Of a stretch of 64,000 bases of DNA, positions 1-11,389 are shown in pieces. The stretch is from contig OY821743.1 of assembly GCA_963682055.1 (NCBI GenBank), positions 31,296,702 to 31,360,701 of the forward strand, given 5' to 3'. The notes beneath the pieces were generated by a model. The model worked only from the letters and a program-made list of their open reading frames with translations, searched no databases and was not told the origin of the DNA. Position numbers and translations under genes: made by a program. The first letter of the stretch is position 1. Every line of letters starts with the position of its first letter. The DNA comes from Primula veris (lineage: Eukaryota > Streptophyta > Magnoliopsida > Ericales > Primulaceae).

Positions 1-1871
1 ATACTATTTGTAGGTCTACTAAATAAGGTGGTTTGGGTGTGAGAAGTTTCAAAAGTATTATTGAGGCTTTATCACTCAAACTCTGATGGAAGTTTAGAAC
101 GCAAAATTCTCTGGGGTCTAAATTCATGAAAGTTAAATATTGTAAATTTAAACACCCAAATTAGAGTGCTGTCTCAAAATGAAACAATACCTGGACAAGA
201 ATGGTGAAAGATAGAGAAATCTCTGAAACTCAGCTTGTATGATTGATTGGCAAGGGAGAAATATCTGTGAATATTGACAACTGGACATGTGAATGTTCTA
301 TAATGGATCAAAACATAGATAATAAAATTCAGGTTAATGATATTCTCTATCAAGGCAAATGAAATATAGAAAAAATTGATAATTTTATTTCTACTGATAA
401 TAGAAGCTTATTTGTCAAAGAGCTCCTATATATTGGTGAAGAGATTGATCAAGTTATTTGGAAAGACACGAATAATGGGGTTTTCACCTTCAAATCAGTA
501 TGAAATTTAATTAGAGAAAAACATCCAAACAGTTGGATTTTTGATTTAATTTGAGGCAATCTTATACCAGGGAAATCTGTTGCTTTGCTTGGAAAAGTTT
601 AAATAATGTAGTTTCAATGTATAGCTCTGTTAAAAGAGTTGGTATTCAACTAGCTTTCAAATGTGAGTGTTGCAGCAAATATGAAGAAAATTTGGGTCAT
701 CTACAAAGTGATAGTAATCTAACAAAAGCAGTTTGGGGCTACTTTGGCAATTTAATGAGAGTTTCTTACAACAACCTTACTTTGAGAGGTAGATTTATTT
801 CTTGGTTGTTACTAGACTCAAAAGGCTCACTTCAGATGGAAAAAAAGTCATAAAAATTCTCCCCTCTTATATTATTTGGTCAATTTGGAAAGGTAGATGT
901 GCTAGTAAATTTAATAACCAGAATATGTTCCATCAACAAATTATTAAAGAAGTTATTAATGTTATTTTACTGCACACCAGAAAGGATATAATGTTTCCTT
1001 TTCATCGAAATTGGTGTGATTTACACCTTATAAGGCATGTACAAAAAGGTAAAAATAATCAAATGAGCAAATTCACCTACTGACTACATGAAATTAAACA
1101 CTGATAATTATTTCAAAAGTTCTACTAATACTAGTGGTATAAGAGGACTTTTTAGAGACTCAAAGGGAATTTTTGTCAAAGGCTATTTTTCACCTAGTCT
1201 GGGCAAATCCTGTATTGAAGTTGAAGCTCTAGTGATCTTATTGTGGTTAAAAATAACAAATTACAGTAATCTAATTATTTAAAGTGACTTTCTAATTTTG
1301 GTCACTATTTTGAAGAACAATAAAAAATGACATTGGAAAACCAGACACATCATCAACGAAATTAAAGATCTAATAAAAATGGGTACTTATCTGATTTTCT
1401 TTGTGCCTATAGAAGCTAATTCTGGTACTGATTGTTAGCAAATATAGGCTGTTTGCTAGATCTGAAGATCTCTAGCAAGCTCACTGGTTTTCCACCAATA
1501 CTGAAAAATATTATTGAACTGGAATAGAAAGGGTTTCCGTATATAAGATTTCGACATGAAAATGAGTAGAAGAAAGAAGATGGAGGAATCACTCTCTCTA
1601 TATATCTATTTGGTCTGGAATGATCTGTCTGATCCAGACAAAGAGGTGGATGAGATAAATGTTTTTATCACATCTTTAGTCCCCAAAGTTTCAAGAAGAC
1701 TACGAGGCTACTTACGGTTTTGCTTTTGTTTATTTAATCTAAGCCCATGTATTTCATTTTACTGCCCTACCGATACTCGTTTTTATTGTTGTGGCGGTTT
1801 TTCCCCACTTTTTATTTTCATCAATCAATAAAAAAGTGGGTTTTTTCCCACCATTAATTTAAAAAAAAAAA
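1..1871 (+). mobile_element. Decayed L1-type LINE, 3' half (RT end, zf-RVT, RNase H, poly-A)
   Basis: Remnant of a plant L1-type non-LTR retrotransposon; the 5' part lies outside the window. Seen in frame pieces: the end of the reverse transcriptase (GGLGVRSF near 30-60 and W-x-R-M-V around 190-290), the zinc-binding zf-RVT region (Cys-rich EICCFAWKS and CECCSKYEENLGHL, about 550-850), then an RNase H-like start (KLNTDNYFKSS, about 1088-1280). A 3' UTR follows, ending in a stem-loop with GTGGG/CCCAC runs near 1800-1850 and a poly-A run at 1859-1871. Four conserved Trp positions read as TGA (84, 240, 501, 552), and the frame changes several times, so it is dead. The order RT, zf-RVT, RNase H, poly-A is known for plant L1 elements. 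Confidence 0.82.
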
Positions 1872-3070
1872 ATACATTTTTAGATTATTTTAAAAAAATC
1901 CCTATTAAATTAAGTAAATGTTCTAATATATTTTTAGTACTTTTTTTTTCTACTGTGAAAGTTTAATAATACTGCATTAATATGTATCAAATGATCACTA
2001 GTTTCCGAGTGTTTAAATTTTGATATACACATGAAGAATGTTTAGACGTGTACAAATGTTGCTATGTGCACGTGAATGTCTTACGCTGCATAGTAATACT
2101 TATACTGAGTATTCTAACGGACACGTGATGGCTAGCAAAAGCTTGACATGGCATGCTTATTACTCCTTTCATACCATAGTGGAAAATGTGACATGGCATA
2201 CATTTTTGTCCTTTTTTACTACAGAGTTGGAAAGTATATTTTTAAGTTTGTAGAGAATGTCATTTTATTATTTAGTTTGAGGTATTACTTACACGTTATA
2301 CATTTCAAAAAGATCAACTCTCTCTAACATCTTCATACTGGAGTAGTACTTTTTATAATGGTTTAAAGAAAAATCTCTCTAAGCACAATTAATTATAGTA
2401 AAAAACAAATTAGTAAACCCGATTTTATCACAGCTCATAAATTATAAATGTATACGTATTTTGTAACAGAATTGCTATCATATGGGGTACTGCAGAACAT
2501 GTACGAGCCCCTTCGGGGATTTCTTTTGATCAACCGAGTACCAAGCTCGATACTACTAATGCTTGCTTTACTAACAATCCAAACTAAATAATACAGATTA
2601 GAATACGGAATGGTGGGGTCTATGGAAAAATCAATTAACTACTTCATTTTCTCTTTAATTCTGAATTCTTGCATAGCTTAAACTTTCCCTTTTTTTATAG
2701 TTTCAATTTCCTGTAAATAAAAAAAAACTGTATGGTTCCAAAGACACAAATATCTCTTAGTTTCTCATTTCTCCCTCTCTAGTTAATCATCAAGTTCGAA
2801 TCTAACTATGTTTTTTCAAAAAAGAAAATTATGTAAATGTAATATAAACTAAGATAAATAGAAACCAATGTGTTAGTATTATGCTTCTTTTTACGGTGGT
2901 GTTTTAAAAGTGTTGATCTAAATAACACGAATGATTGTCGGTTCGTGAAGACCGACTGGTCAAGTTTATCGGCGTGAGTTTTATACTCGATGTTTAAATA
3001 TCTTAATATAAAATAAAAAAAAAACCTTATTTTTAATCTTTGGATAAAAAAATATATAAAAGATATAAAC
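1872..3070. other. AT-rich intergenic sequence, no gene seen
   Basis: No open frame with recognisable motifs, no splice-supported exon and no paired terminal repeats were found. The short open frame at 2038-2253 has no family features and low-complexity composition. Confidence 0.5.
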
Positions 3071-3074
3071 TAAT

Positions 3075-3118
3075 TTTGAAAACCCATCTTAATAAATATG
3101 TTAAGATGGGTTTTCAAA
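3075..3118. repeat. Perfect 18-bp inverted repeat (hairpin)
   Basis: Arms TTTGAAAACCCATCTTAA at 3075-3092 and its exact complement at 3101-3118, with an 8-nt loop. It lies in otherwise featureless AT-rich DNA. It could be the core of a small MITE or an RNA hairpin; nothing nearby identifies it. Confidence 0.75.
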
Positions 3119-3374
3119 TATGTTAATATGTTTAAATATCTTTTGTTTTTGATGATTTGGGCCAAAAATATGTTATTATGTCTTCAATTACTTTCCTGAT
3201 AATAAACGCACCTTGTAATCTTAAAAGGAAAAATAGGGGAATATGTTACAATCTTAATTCACTTTTCCGTGGACCCCACTATTCTGTATTCTAGTCGGTA
3301 TTAAATAGTCTGTATGGATAGCATTTCTCATTTTGTAAAAGTAGAAGTCCCCTTAAACTTATTTCAAATCATTG

Positions 3375-3556
3375 TTTTTAAAAAACTGGCAATATCACGC
3401 AACATTTTGTAAAATTGCGGATTTCAAAAAAAAAAAACGCATACGCAAAAACGTAATTTGGATGGAAAAACGTTAAATTCGTGAAATTGGGACAAAAACA
3501 CTAAAATCGCAAAAATATAGGACCAATAGCGTAAATTACGAGTTTTTAAAAAAGAA
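3375..3556. repeat. Diverged relative of the 15.9/17.1-kb hAT MITE family
   Basis: The stretch has the same run of short motifs as the interior of the two hAT MITEs at 15.9 and 17.1 kb: aacgc, gtggaa-like, aaaatcgc, ataggacca, agcgtaaatta, cgagtt, in the same order. Termini and target duplication are not recognisable, so it looks like an old, eroded copy or a related family. Confidence 0.4.
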
Positions 3557-4009
3557 AAGACCAGTATTCATTAAACTGTGTCGTTTTGTTTTGGGGAGTT
3601 TTCTTTTGTAAATTAAATTAATCAATTAACCCTATTATTACTTACCGTATTATAAACACACAAATAGACTTTCACTCTCTCACATTTTAATCCGCCGCCA
3701 CCCAATTACTTATTGGATTGTTTTCTGAACGGAGCTTGTATACTTCATTTTATTAGTCTAACAAAGATAACCATAAATTTTCTAATCGATAATAATATGA
3801 ATTCCCTCAAAAGTAAAAGGGAGATCAAGTTGCAATGAACTTATTTTTACTTCATGCTCCCAATTTTTTGTGATTCAATTACTATTTATTTTGGGCAAAA
3901 TAGAGGATATCTCGATCAGGGGAGAAAACGGGAAAATCCTACGTGACCCAATAAATCTAACAAGTCACACTATATATACGTCAATTCAAGATGGCCAAAA
4001 TTTACGTAA

Positions 4010-4350
4010 GTAAAATTCCCGCTATAATGATTTACACACACTTTAAATTGATCTATATCGAATTTCAATTAAACTATATGCAATTTTAATTATATTATAT
4101 GCACTTTGTGTCAAAGTATATATATGAACTATTCGGTTAACTATATGCACTTTACAATCCCCGTTTTAGATGAAAATATTGATGGAATAATTCTCTTTTT
4201 GGGGAAGAAACCCCTTTTCCATGAAAAAGCGGCTTTTTAGTGAAAATTGTGTTTTATGTATAAAAAAAAATCCCATTTGTAGTGAAAAAAAGACCATTTT
4301 TTTTATATATAAAAGAAAGAGTTTCTTCAAAAAGCCTTTTTCCTGTAAAC
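4010..4350. repeat. Dispersed repeat shared with 55.5-55.7 kb
   Basis: A segment of about 60 bp starting 'tgatggaataattctc' at 4178 recurs almost unchanged at 55686. In both places it follows AT-rich sequence carrying 'ctatatgca' motifs. The second copy is cut by a gypsy LTR. The block continues into T-rich runs resembling 9330-9600. The family is not identified. Confidence 0.6.
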
Positions 4351-4449
4351 ACATTGAATTTTCTTCCTCGGAACTCCTAAGGACCCTTTATTTTTCTTAC
4401 AACGAAGACATGTTTAGTTGGCTATGTTACAACTTACATGGACAATTAT

Positions 4450-5060
4450 TGTGTGGAAAAGAGAATTCGCGAGGTGGAGATGAAGGTTGGGGTAGCGGTT
4501 ATGGGTATGCTAAGAGAAGCATGAGATTGGTTTGTGGAGCATAGGAAACAGCGAGGCATGGCGTTTGACTCATGGAGAAAGTTGTGGGAATAGATTTTGG
4601 CGAGGTTTGAGAAAGGGGAAATTATTCCAAAGTCTTTATTGATACCTAAAATAAAAAATAAAAATCGCAACGAACACTCACCTGGAGACTGACGGGGCGT
4701 TGGTACGTAGTCATCTAGCTAGACTCGGTGGGGGCCAGGCCGACTACAACTAAGCGGGCGACAACTAGGCCAGAAGCAAATGAGCTGCTTGTCACAGCTG
4801 ACCCGACCTGCAAGAAAGGCAACTGAGTCTGTCATCATGAAAATCACGGACAAGATGGAAAAACTATGGGAAGGGCAAATGACGAGGCCGAGCATGGAAA
4901 AAAGTGCAAAAGGTTGAGATAAGTTGGGTGAATTGTCCTTGTCAGCTAGTTACAGACATGACCGTAGACTATTCAGTTTGATGGTCGCGGTTGTTGCCAC
5001 CAGCTGGTCCAGTTTTTAGTTGATACTTGTTCTACACGTAAATTTATTGGAGTTGATATT
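4450..5060. other. GC-richer block, function unknown
   Basis: About 4680-5010 is clearly richer in G and C than its surroundings, which suggests former coding or retroelement sequence, but no frame gives a recognisable domain. The short open frames here are interrupted and carry no motif. Confidence 0.3.
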
Positions 5061-5069
5061 AGTTTTATG

Positions 5070-6092
5070 TTGTGTTTGCAAACCGGAAAATCTTACGGAA
5101 AAAAAAAAAGAAAAAAAAAACCAAGGAAAATTTAATTGAAATCATTTTCCGCCCATATATTTGGAATGTTGTAAATCAAGAGAAAAGAAAATAAAAAAAT
5201 GGAAAAGAGAGGGAGCTAGTAATTAACACTTTTTCCATTTGTTTTTATTTTGCTCTCACTTTTGTAGGGAAAATGCTTTCTCTCATTTTACACAAATTTT
5301 TCACTCATTTTTTTTTTTTTTTTTCATTAGTTTTTTTATACAAACAAACACAAAAAAATGTTTTATCGGGATTTTTTTTTCATTTCTCCATAAGTTTTTC
5401 GAGTTCCAAACACACACTTAGGGTGTGTTTAGAACCCACAAAACTTATGGAAAAATGATTTTTCGAGAAAATATTTTCTTGTGTTTGATTGCATAAGAAA
5501 ACCAATTAAAAGAAAACAAAAAAAAAGTGAGGAAATTTTTTATGTATAATGATAAAAACCATTTTAGTTAAAAAAGTGAAAGTAAAATGAAAACAAATGG
5601 GGAAAATATTACAAACTCCCTCTCTCTCCCATTTTTTCATTTTCTTTTCTCTTATTTACCAACATTACAAACACATGGGCGAAAAATGATTTCAAGTTAA
5701 TTTTACTTTGTTTTACTTTCTTTTCATTTTCTTTTCTTTTCCGTCAGATTTTTCGAAAACTCATGGAAAAAAAATAATTTATCAAGAAAACACTTTCTAG
5801 TGTTTGATTGCATAGGAAAATCAATAGAAAATAAAACAAATGAAATTGAGGAAAAAGTTTGTGTATAATAAGAGAAACCATTTTACTTTTAAAAGTGGAA
5901 GTAAAATGAAAACAAATGGAAAAAATGGACGAGCTCTCTCTCTCTCTCTCCTTTTTTTCGTTTCCTTTCTCTAAATTTTTAACCTTTCAAACACATTAAC
6001 GGAAAATGATTTTAAATTCATTTTACTTGGTTTTACTTTTTTTTTTGTATGTGTGTGTGACATTTTTCGAGTTATAAACACACCATTAGTAT
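5070..6092. mobile_element. Cluster of three related MITEs (GTGTGTTTGGAA-type ends)
   Basis: One inverted copy (about 5070-5418) meets a direct copy (about 5420-5756), followed by a further direct copy (about 5760-6092). Each copy has an end of the type GTGTGTTTRGAACYC followed by AAAACTTAYGGAAAAATG, and an interior with mirrored purine/pyrimidine tracts (TCTCTC... and GAGAGG...) plus the motif TGTTTGATTGCATA. Ends near 5405-5420 and 6060-6080 read ...CGAGTT..AAACACAC. Such ends are typical of non-autonomous hAT-like MITEs, but I could not fix an 8-bp target duplication. Confidence 0.6.
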
Positions 6093-6739
6093 AGGATTGT
6101 ATGGTATATATATGCCACGTATACGTCATATGCAATATAAACACGTACAAATTTAAAAAATAGACCACCTTTGAAAATAATCCCCCCCTTTTTAAGTATT
6201 GAGTCATTTTTTGAAAATTAGTCAATTTTCCTTAAAAAATAAGCCCCTTTTTAGAAAATAGCCAATTTTAGAAAGTACGCCACTTCATAAAAAAATAATT
6301 TGTTATTTTTTTCCAAAAGACATTCACTTTATGAAAATAGTTTACCAAGAAAATATGTTTGATAGTTTTTAAATAAATTGTAATTTCAAAGCTTATAAGC
6401 TCAAAAAGCAAAGAATTCCTACATTAAAATCTTAGCTTATAAGGTTCAGAAAAGATATATAATAAGCTAGGATTTTAAGCATGTGACCTAAAATATGGTT
6501 AAATTAAGCTAGATTATCAAATAAGCTCAGCTTGTTGACTGCAGCTGGACAAAGCCTAAATTTGATAATGATAACACGAAAGTTATGGTTGTATCAGAAT
6601 TAAGGAGAGCAACGTGACCATCTTAAACTCTTCTTCTAGGAATTATTTGATGCCATCTATTTTTGAGAAATTCTTTGTTTTTCAGTCTTTTTTGTTGGCA
6701 TTTATTCGATTTTGATAGGCTAGCTATTTGAACTACTTT

Positions 6740-6920
6740 TTTTGTTGTTGAGAAAATCAAATTTCATTAAGTTAAATTATCATACAAAATGGACCATAAA
6801 CGGTCGGGCATAACTTGCAATCTAAACTCGCTCGAACTAGATCTAACATAGAAAGCTAAATGGTTTGCTGGCTTGTTGAGGTATATTGGAACATATAAAG
6901 CTATTCGAACTACTTGTTTA
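6740..6920 (-). repeat. Possible LINE 3' tail (minus strand)
   Basis: On the minus strand an ordered 3' UTR-like stretch ends near 6740 in A-rich sequence (complement of cttttttttgttgttgag). The phrase 'gcccgacc' also occurs in the poly-A-tailed insertion at 21.6 kb. This is weak evidence for a severely 5'-truncated retroposon. Confidence 0.3.
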
Positions 6921-7885
6921 ATAATAAATAAATCTCTTTCTTTATTGATGTTTTTGTTTTATATTTCTACTTTTCCGATTATTGATAAATCAAAAAAATT
7001 AGTTTTCTTCACAACTTAGATTTTTCTGAAAAAGTAAGTTCAATATTATTATGATATAAAATGGTGTTACCTAGGTACCTACCAAAGTACCGATGCTTTC
7101 GTAGCTTAGTTGTTGACTATGATGTATAGAAACTCTTTAAGGCGCTCTTTACCTCGTTTGCAACTGTAGCCATTTATGTTTATCAAAATACTAGTAATAT
7201 TTGTGGCGCGTAATGCAATACAAATATAGAAAATAAGTTATAGTTATGATATAAATATGTGAATAATACAAAAAAAATATAGTTTAAGATTTAAAAGAAT
7301 GTTTTGTTATTAAAGAGGGATAAATAGTTTTATTAGTTTTTACTTTTTATGTGAGTATGATATTATTGTAATTAATATAAAGGTGTAGAAGTATTTTTGA
7401 AAAAAATAGGCTAAATTGGACAGTTTCATTTGACTTGATTGAGTTATTATAATAGAATGATATAGTACAACCTTATTCACGTAAAAATGTATAGTTATAA
7501 ACTCTTTGCTAGTTGTAAATTTGTCTAATATTTATTTGATCAATTTAGAAAAGATGTTCTGCCTGTATTATACGGAATGCTTATAACCGAAGTTGATAGA
7601 AATGACAATAATGTTATCTTTCTTTTTGTGTTATTTTTATTTCCGGATGTAGCCTTCTTTTTTATATGACATTTTTTGTAAAGAGAGGTTACACGTGTAT
7701 ACTTTCGAGCAATTGTAGTATGTTTTTTAAATCCATTTTTGGCATAAATATGCGGATATTATGGCCTAATCTAATTCAATTGATTTTGTACAATGAATTT
7801 AGATATAATATAGTCGCTCCAGATTGTGTTAAGCTGACAAAAAAGAATAAACAACATACATCGATTCCTGGGTATAGTTGTTCCT

Positions 7886-7907
7886 AGCCCAAGGCAAAAA
7901 GCCCATT
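7886..7907 (+). promoter_or_regulatory. Site II-like promoter motif pair, copy A
   Basis: AGCCCAAGGCAAAAAGCCCA-type pair about 75 bp before the first-exon ATG, with a telo-box-like 'accctag' just downstream. Copies B and C carry the same pair as GGCCCA..AGCCCAT. In plants, paired TGGGCC/ATGGGC (Site II) elements with a telo box are known from promoters of ribosomal, mitochondrial and cell-cycle genes. Conservation in all three copies supports function in the ancestor. Copy A has lost the first G. Confidence 0.55.
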
Positions 7908-7980
7908 AGGTTACATTATATAACTCGTATACAATACCCTAGTTATCAAGGCGGCGAAGACAAATACAGAGCTCTTGAAA

Positions 7981-8105
7981 ATGAAAAGCAACATTTGCCA
8001 ATAGCAGTGATAAAAAATGTAAAGACGAAGACGATAATGACAAAGAATGACGTTTACAAGTATGGAATCAATTATACAACGAATAAGTGATCTAACAAAT
8101 AAAAG
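7981..8105 (+). pseudogene. Broken first exon, paralogue A
   Basis: Corresponds to the first exons at 21054-21175 and 32663-32789. The frame opens with ATG at 7981 but hits TAG at 8002, so only seven codons are read, and further small indels follow. The exon end 'aaaag|gtaatt' keeps a good splice donor. The family is unknown: an acidic Asp/Glu-rich stretch followed by IIxRISDL. Downstream exons of the same gene copy appear at 18.3-18.8 kb, separated by later insertions. Confidence 0.65.
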
Positions 8106-9104
8106 GTAATTGATTTAATTTTGCTTATAAACATTTTTCAATTGTTGCATGAAATTTATCTATTTACGTTAATTACTTATAAACCTTAGTAACCGATCAA
8201 ATTGATATTTACAGATATTTATTTTGTTAGTTTATGTATTTATTTATGAGTCTATGTATGTACGTTTGTTATCTGGGTTGCTTGTTCTTGCATTTCTAAA
8301 CTATTCTATATGGCATATCAAGGTTGTTCAAATGGCTGCAATTTGTGATTTTTAATTTAAAAAGAAAATGCCGTTTTTGTGTGTATTTCTTTAACTTACC
8401 CCTTTATAATTGGTAAAACACAGATGAGAATATTGCATCAAAGCAAGTCTTTTTTTTCTTTTTAAAATAAGAGTACACAATCTTTTTGAGGGAGCTGAGA
8501 TTTGATCATGAGTAACTTCTAAAACTAAAATGACGTTTTTTTTTTATAATTAATAACATCACTTTGAAGGCGACCCACTTTATAGGCTCTAGGGATCGGA
8601 CCCCATCATGCACATAACACTAAACATTTTATCAACATATTATATATTATTTATATATGCATAAAATAGAGTTCAAGCGTACTTGTTGGCCCGGTCAACT
8701 ATGTGAAAACTAAAAAGAAACTAAGAAATCAACTCAGGCTATGGTTTTCAATGGTTCAATCAAGTCCATGATAATCTTATAAAACTAAACTCCCATTTAC
8801 TAATTATTACTACAAGTGTAACTTTTCTTTTCTTGAAGCCTATATTTAAAACTTTTGATAATGCACTTAGGAATATGGCCATTAAACCAAATAATTTTGT
8901 ACAAGTCAATTTTGTTCTTTTTTAATCTAAGTGATTCTTCATAGATTTAATATTAAAGTTATCCTTATTGACGCCCCAATTCCCATTTGTAATAATATTA
9001 GGATGGACAACTTATATAGTATCATCTCAAAATGGTAATGACTTACCTACAGATATATCGTAACAAATTATATTCTCATAACCTACCTTTATATATAAGT
9101 TCAC

Positions 9105-10142
9105 ATCGCTCATATGTCACACTTTTTATTTGTTCACCTTATTTACAAAAATTCTTTTACTCAACTTAAAACACAAAACACTCATTTTCTCTATCTAGAA
9201 ACTCAAAAAGTTAGTATTAAATATTCAAAATTCACAAATAATCCATAAATTCGTAATAAATCGAAAACAATTATCAAAATTGAAAAAAATATAAAAATTG
9301 ATTTTCTTATAATTTTTTTAAACAAAAATATTATAAGTTTTTTTTTTTTTGTCAAAAAGTGATTTTTTCCATCAAAGATTTTGACTTTTATGTAAATAAG
9401 CGGTTTTTAATGCCAAAAACCGACTTTTTTTTGGCTAAGAAGTGTTTTTTTTGTCAAAAAGCGTTTTTTTTTTGTCAAAACGGGTTTTTCACAACAAAAA
9501 GTGCTTTTTTTCTTACCAAATGTGACTTTTTCATTGGATATTAGCTTTTTCACCAAATAAATGTATTTTTTTCACTAAAAATGAGATATTTTCACCAAAA
9601 AGTGCAAGCATTTTAGTCACAAGTGCATAAAGTTCACAATAAATGCATATGGTTGAGTCGAAATAATAACATATAGTTTGGTATAAAATGCATACTATTG
9701 AGTAAAAAGTGTGTATAGTTCATTAAAAAATGCATAAACTTTAATATAAAGTGCATATAGTTTGGTATGAATTGCATATAGTTGAGTCAAATGCGCATAT
9801 AGTTCAATTAAAAATTCATACATTTTGGTATAAAGTACATAAAATTAAATCAAAAAGTTCATATAGTACAATAAAAAATGCATACATTTTGGTATAAATT
9901 GTATATAGTTCACCAGAAAGTACTTATAGTACAGTTAAAAGTGCATATAGTTCAATATAAAGTGCGGTAAAAATGCATATAGTTTAGTCAAAAATGCATA
10001 TATTTCACAAGCAAAGTGCATATAATTGAGTCAAACTGAATTTAGTTTGATATAAAATGCATATAGTTCAGTTTAAAGTGCTTAAACTTTAGTCGGAAGT
10101 GTGTATAGCTAACTTTAAGTTATTGGATGACATATGAGCGAG
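9105..10142. mobile_element. TIR element packed with degenerate 'tgcatatagtt' repeats
   Basis: Ends carry an inverted pair: CGCTCATATGTCA at about 9109-9121 and TGACATATGAGCG at about 10129-10141. The interior has two parts. About 9330-9600 is T-rich with repeated 'gtcaaaaagcg..ttttt' motifs. About 9600-10110 is a degenerate array of units like 'agtgcatatagttcagt', period about 28-32 bp. No coding capacity. No clear target duplication was found, so the superfamily is not fixed. Similar sequence occurs at 4.0-4.35 and 55.5-55.7 kb. Confidence 0.55.
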
Positions 10143-10319
10143 GGCTAATATTCGTTCTATGGCGGTTTAAGCTAGCACGTACACAATTCACATTAAAACA
10201 CCATGTTTCTAGTGACTAGGATAATGTTGTAAAAACTAAATTAACCTAACTGAGATTTCATTAAACTTTAAAATCACAAAGTTGATACTTATCTATTTCA
10301 AATTTACAAAAAAAGTCCC

Positions 10320-10600
10320 TGGAGTGCTTTTGCACAGCTAGGGGTTGATGTTAACAGATTTCCGCCGCCACCTCCGTCCTTCGCCACCAGAAGTCATAAT
10401 GAAGCCACTTATCATAACAAAGGAAAGCACTTTTACCATTCCCTGAAATAATGTGATTTATAAGATCCCTAGCTTTTAAATCTTTTTCCAAGCATATTTA
10501 GAATGAGTAGGCCAGGTTTTGATGGTCCAAATGTTCCTACTTTTTAACTGATTATAAGAGATCCACTTCGTCCTCATAGTAGTGGTGGTCAAAGGCATGC
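10320..10600 (-). pseudogene. LINE reverse transcriptase C-terminal fragment
   Basis: On the minus strand, broken frames give WPTHSKYAWKKI, KARDLINHIISGNGKSAF and LCYDKWLHYD. This matches the conserved plant LINE segment after the RT palm (W-K-K-I-L..ARDLI..GNGKS..W-Y-D-x-W). One stop and at least one frame change lie within about 150 bp. No further LINE domains or poly-A tail were recognised next to it. Confidence 0.6.
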
Positions 10601-10619
10601 TACCTTCCTGAATAGCGAG

Positions 10620-11380
10620 AATTGCTCGAGGTGCTAACTATGTTTTATGTTTATGTTAATGCGATTCCAATAAAAAATAAATATTGCAAAAGATAAATAA
10701 ATATTGAAAAATAGACCTCCTGAAGTTGTGCTTATTAGTTTAAAGTGTAGTTGTCATGATATTCCATATAAGACCTCGCATCGACCATCAACGGACAACA
10801 ACCCAAGTAAATAAGATATGAAGAACACAGAAGCGAAGAAGTTAATAACTTCGAAACATTTCATTGTTTACGTTTTCGATTTCTCATAGTTTTCGCTTAC
10901 ATTTGTTATATGGATCGGATGACTTGTTACAGTTTTACATCTTTATATTAGCAATATTTTATTTGTTTTATTTATTAATACACAAATAAGTGTCTAATAT
11001 AATATTTCGTAGATAGTCTAATGTGTAGAGTACGACTTTACGGAAGATTAGACTAACGGTTCTTATATAATATAAGTATATTGTTTACAAATTTAGATGG
11101 TAATGGACAGACCATCGATATAGTTATAGTATATAATTTTAGTAGGTCTGTATTTACTACGGTGAATGAGCTATCTCAACTTTATATGTTTGTTCACTTT
11201 GAGTGTATTTTAACAGCACCGCGACAAGGAAAATATTTTTGTACTAACTAGATAAAATAATTAACGCCTTGTGGTCATACAATTTGTTTAAACTCTTAAT
11301 ATTGACTTTATTAGTTAGATATGTATAAGAAATGATTATCGTTTTGATTGATAGAAGAGTGCAATTATTGTACGAGCTAT
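10620..11380. other. AT-rich sequence, nothing recognised
   Basis: No supported exon, repeat pair or retroelement motif was seen between the LINE fragment and the first fold-back. Confidence 0.4.
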
Positions 11381-11389
11381 AAACTCAGT

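Larger units (their letters stand above)
7067..8860 (+). repeat. Paralogous segment A (duplicate of 20.41-22.05 kb)
   Basis: A stretch of about 1.8 kb that aligns by eye along nearly its whole length with 20410-22050. Shared landmarks in order: 'gatgctttcg..cttagtt', 'tatacggaatgct', 'agagaggttRcacgtgta', the 'cccaaggcaaaaagccca' promoter motif, the first exon, 'gatcaaattgatattt', 'gcatcaaagcaagtc', 'gaagcctata'. A third copy of the promoter and first exon lies at 32.29-32.79 kb. It reads as part of a dispersed tandem gene array later stretched by transposon insertions. Confidence 0.85.

Noticed and set aside
2500..2530. 'gccccttcgggga' resembling the 5' stem-loop of U6 snRNA
   Set aside because: Only about 10 bases match. 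The conserved U6 body (ACAGAGA region and following) is absent.
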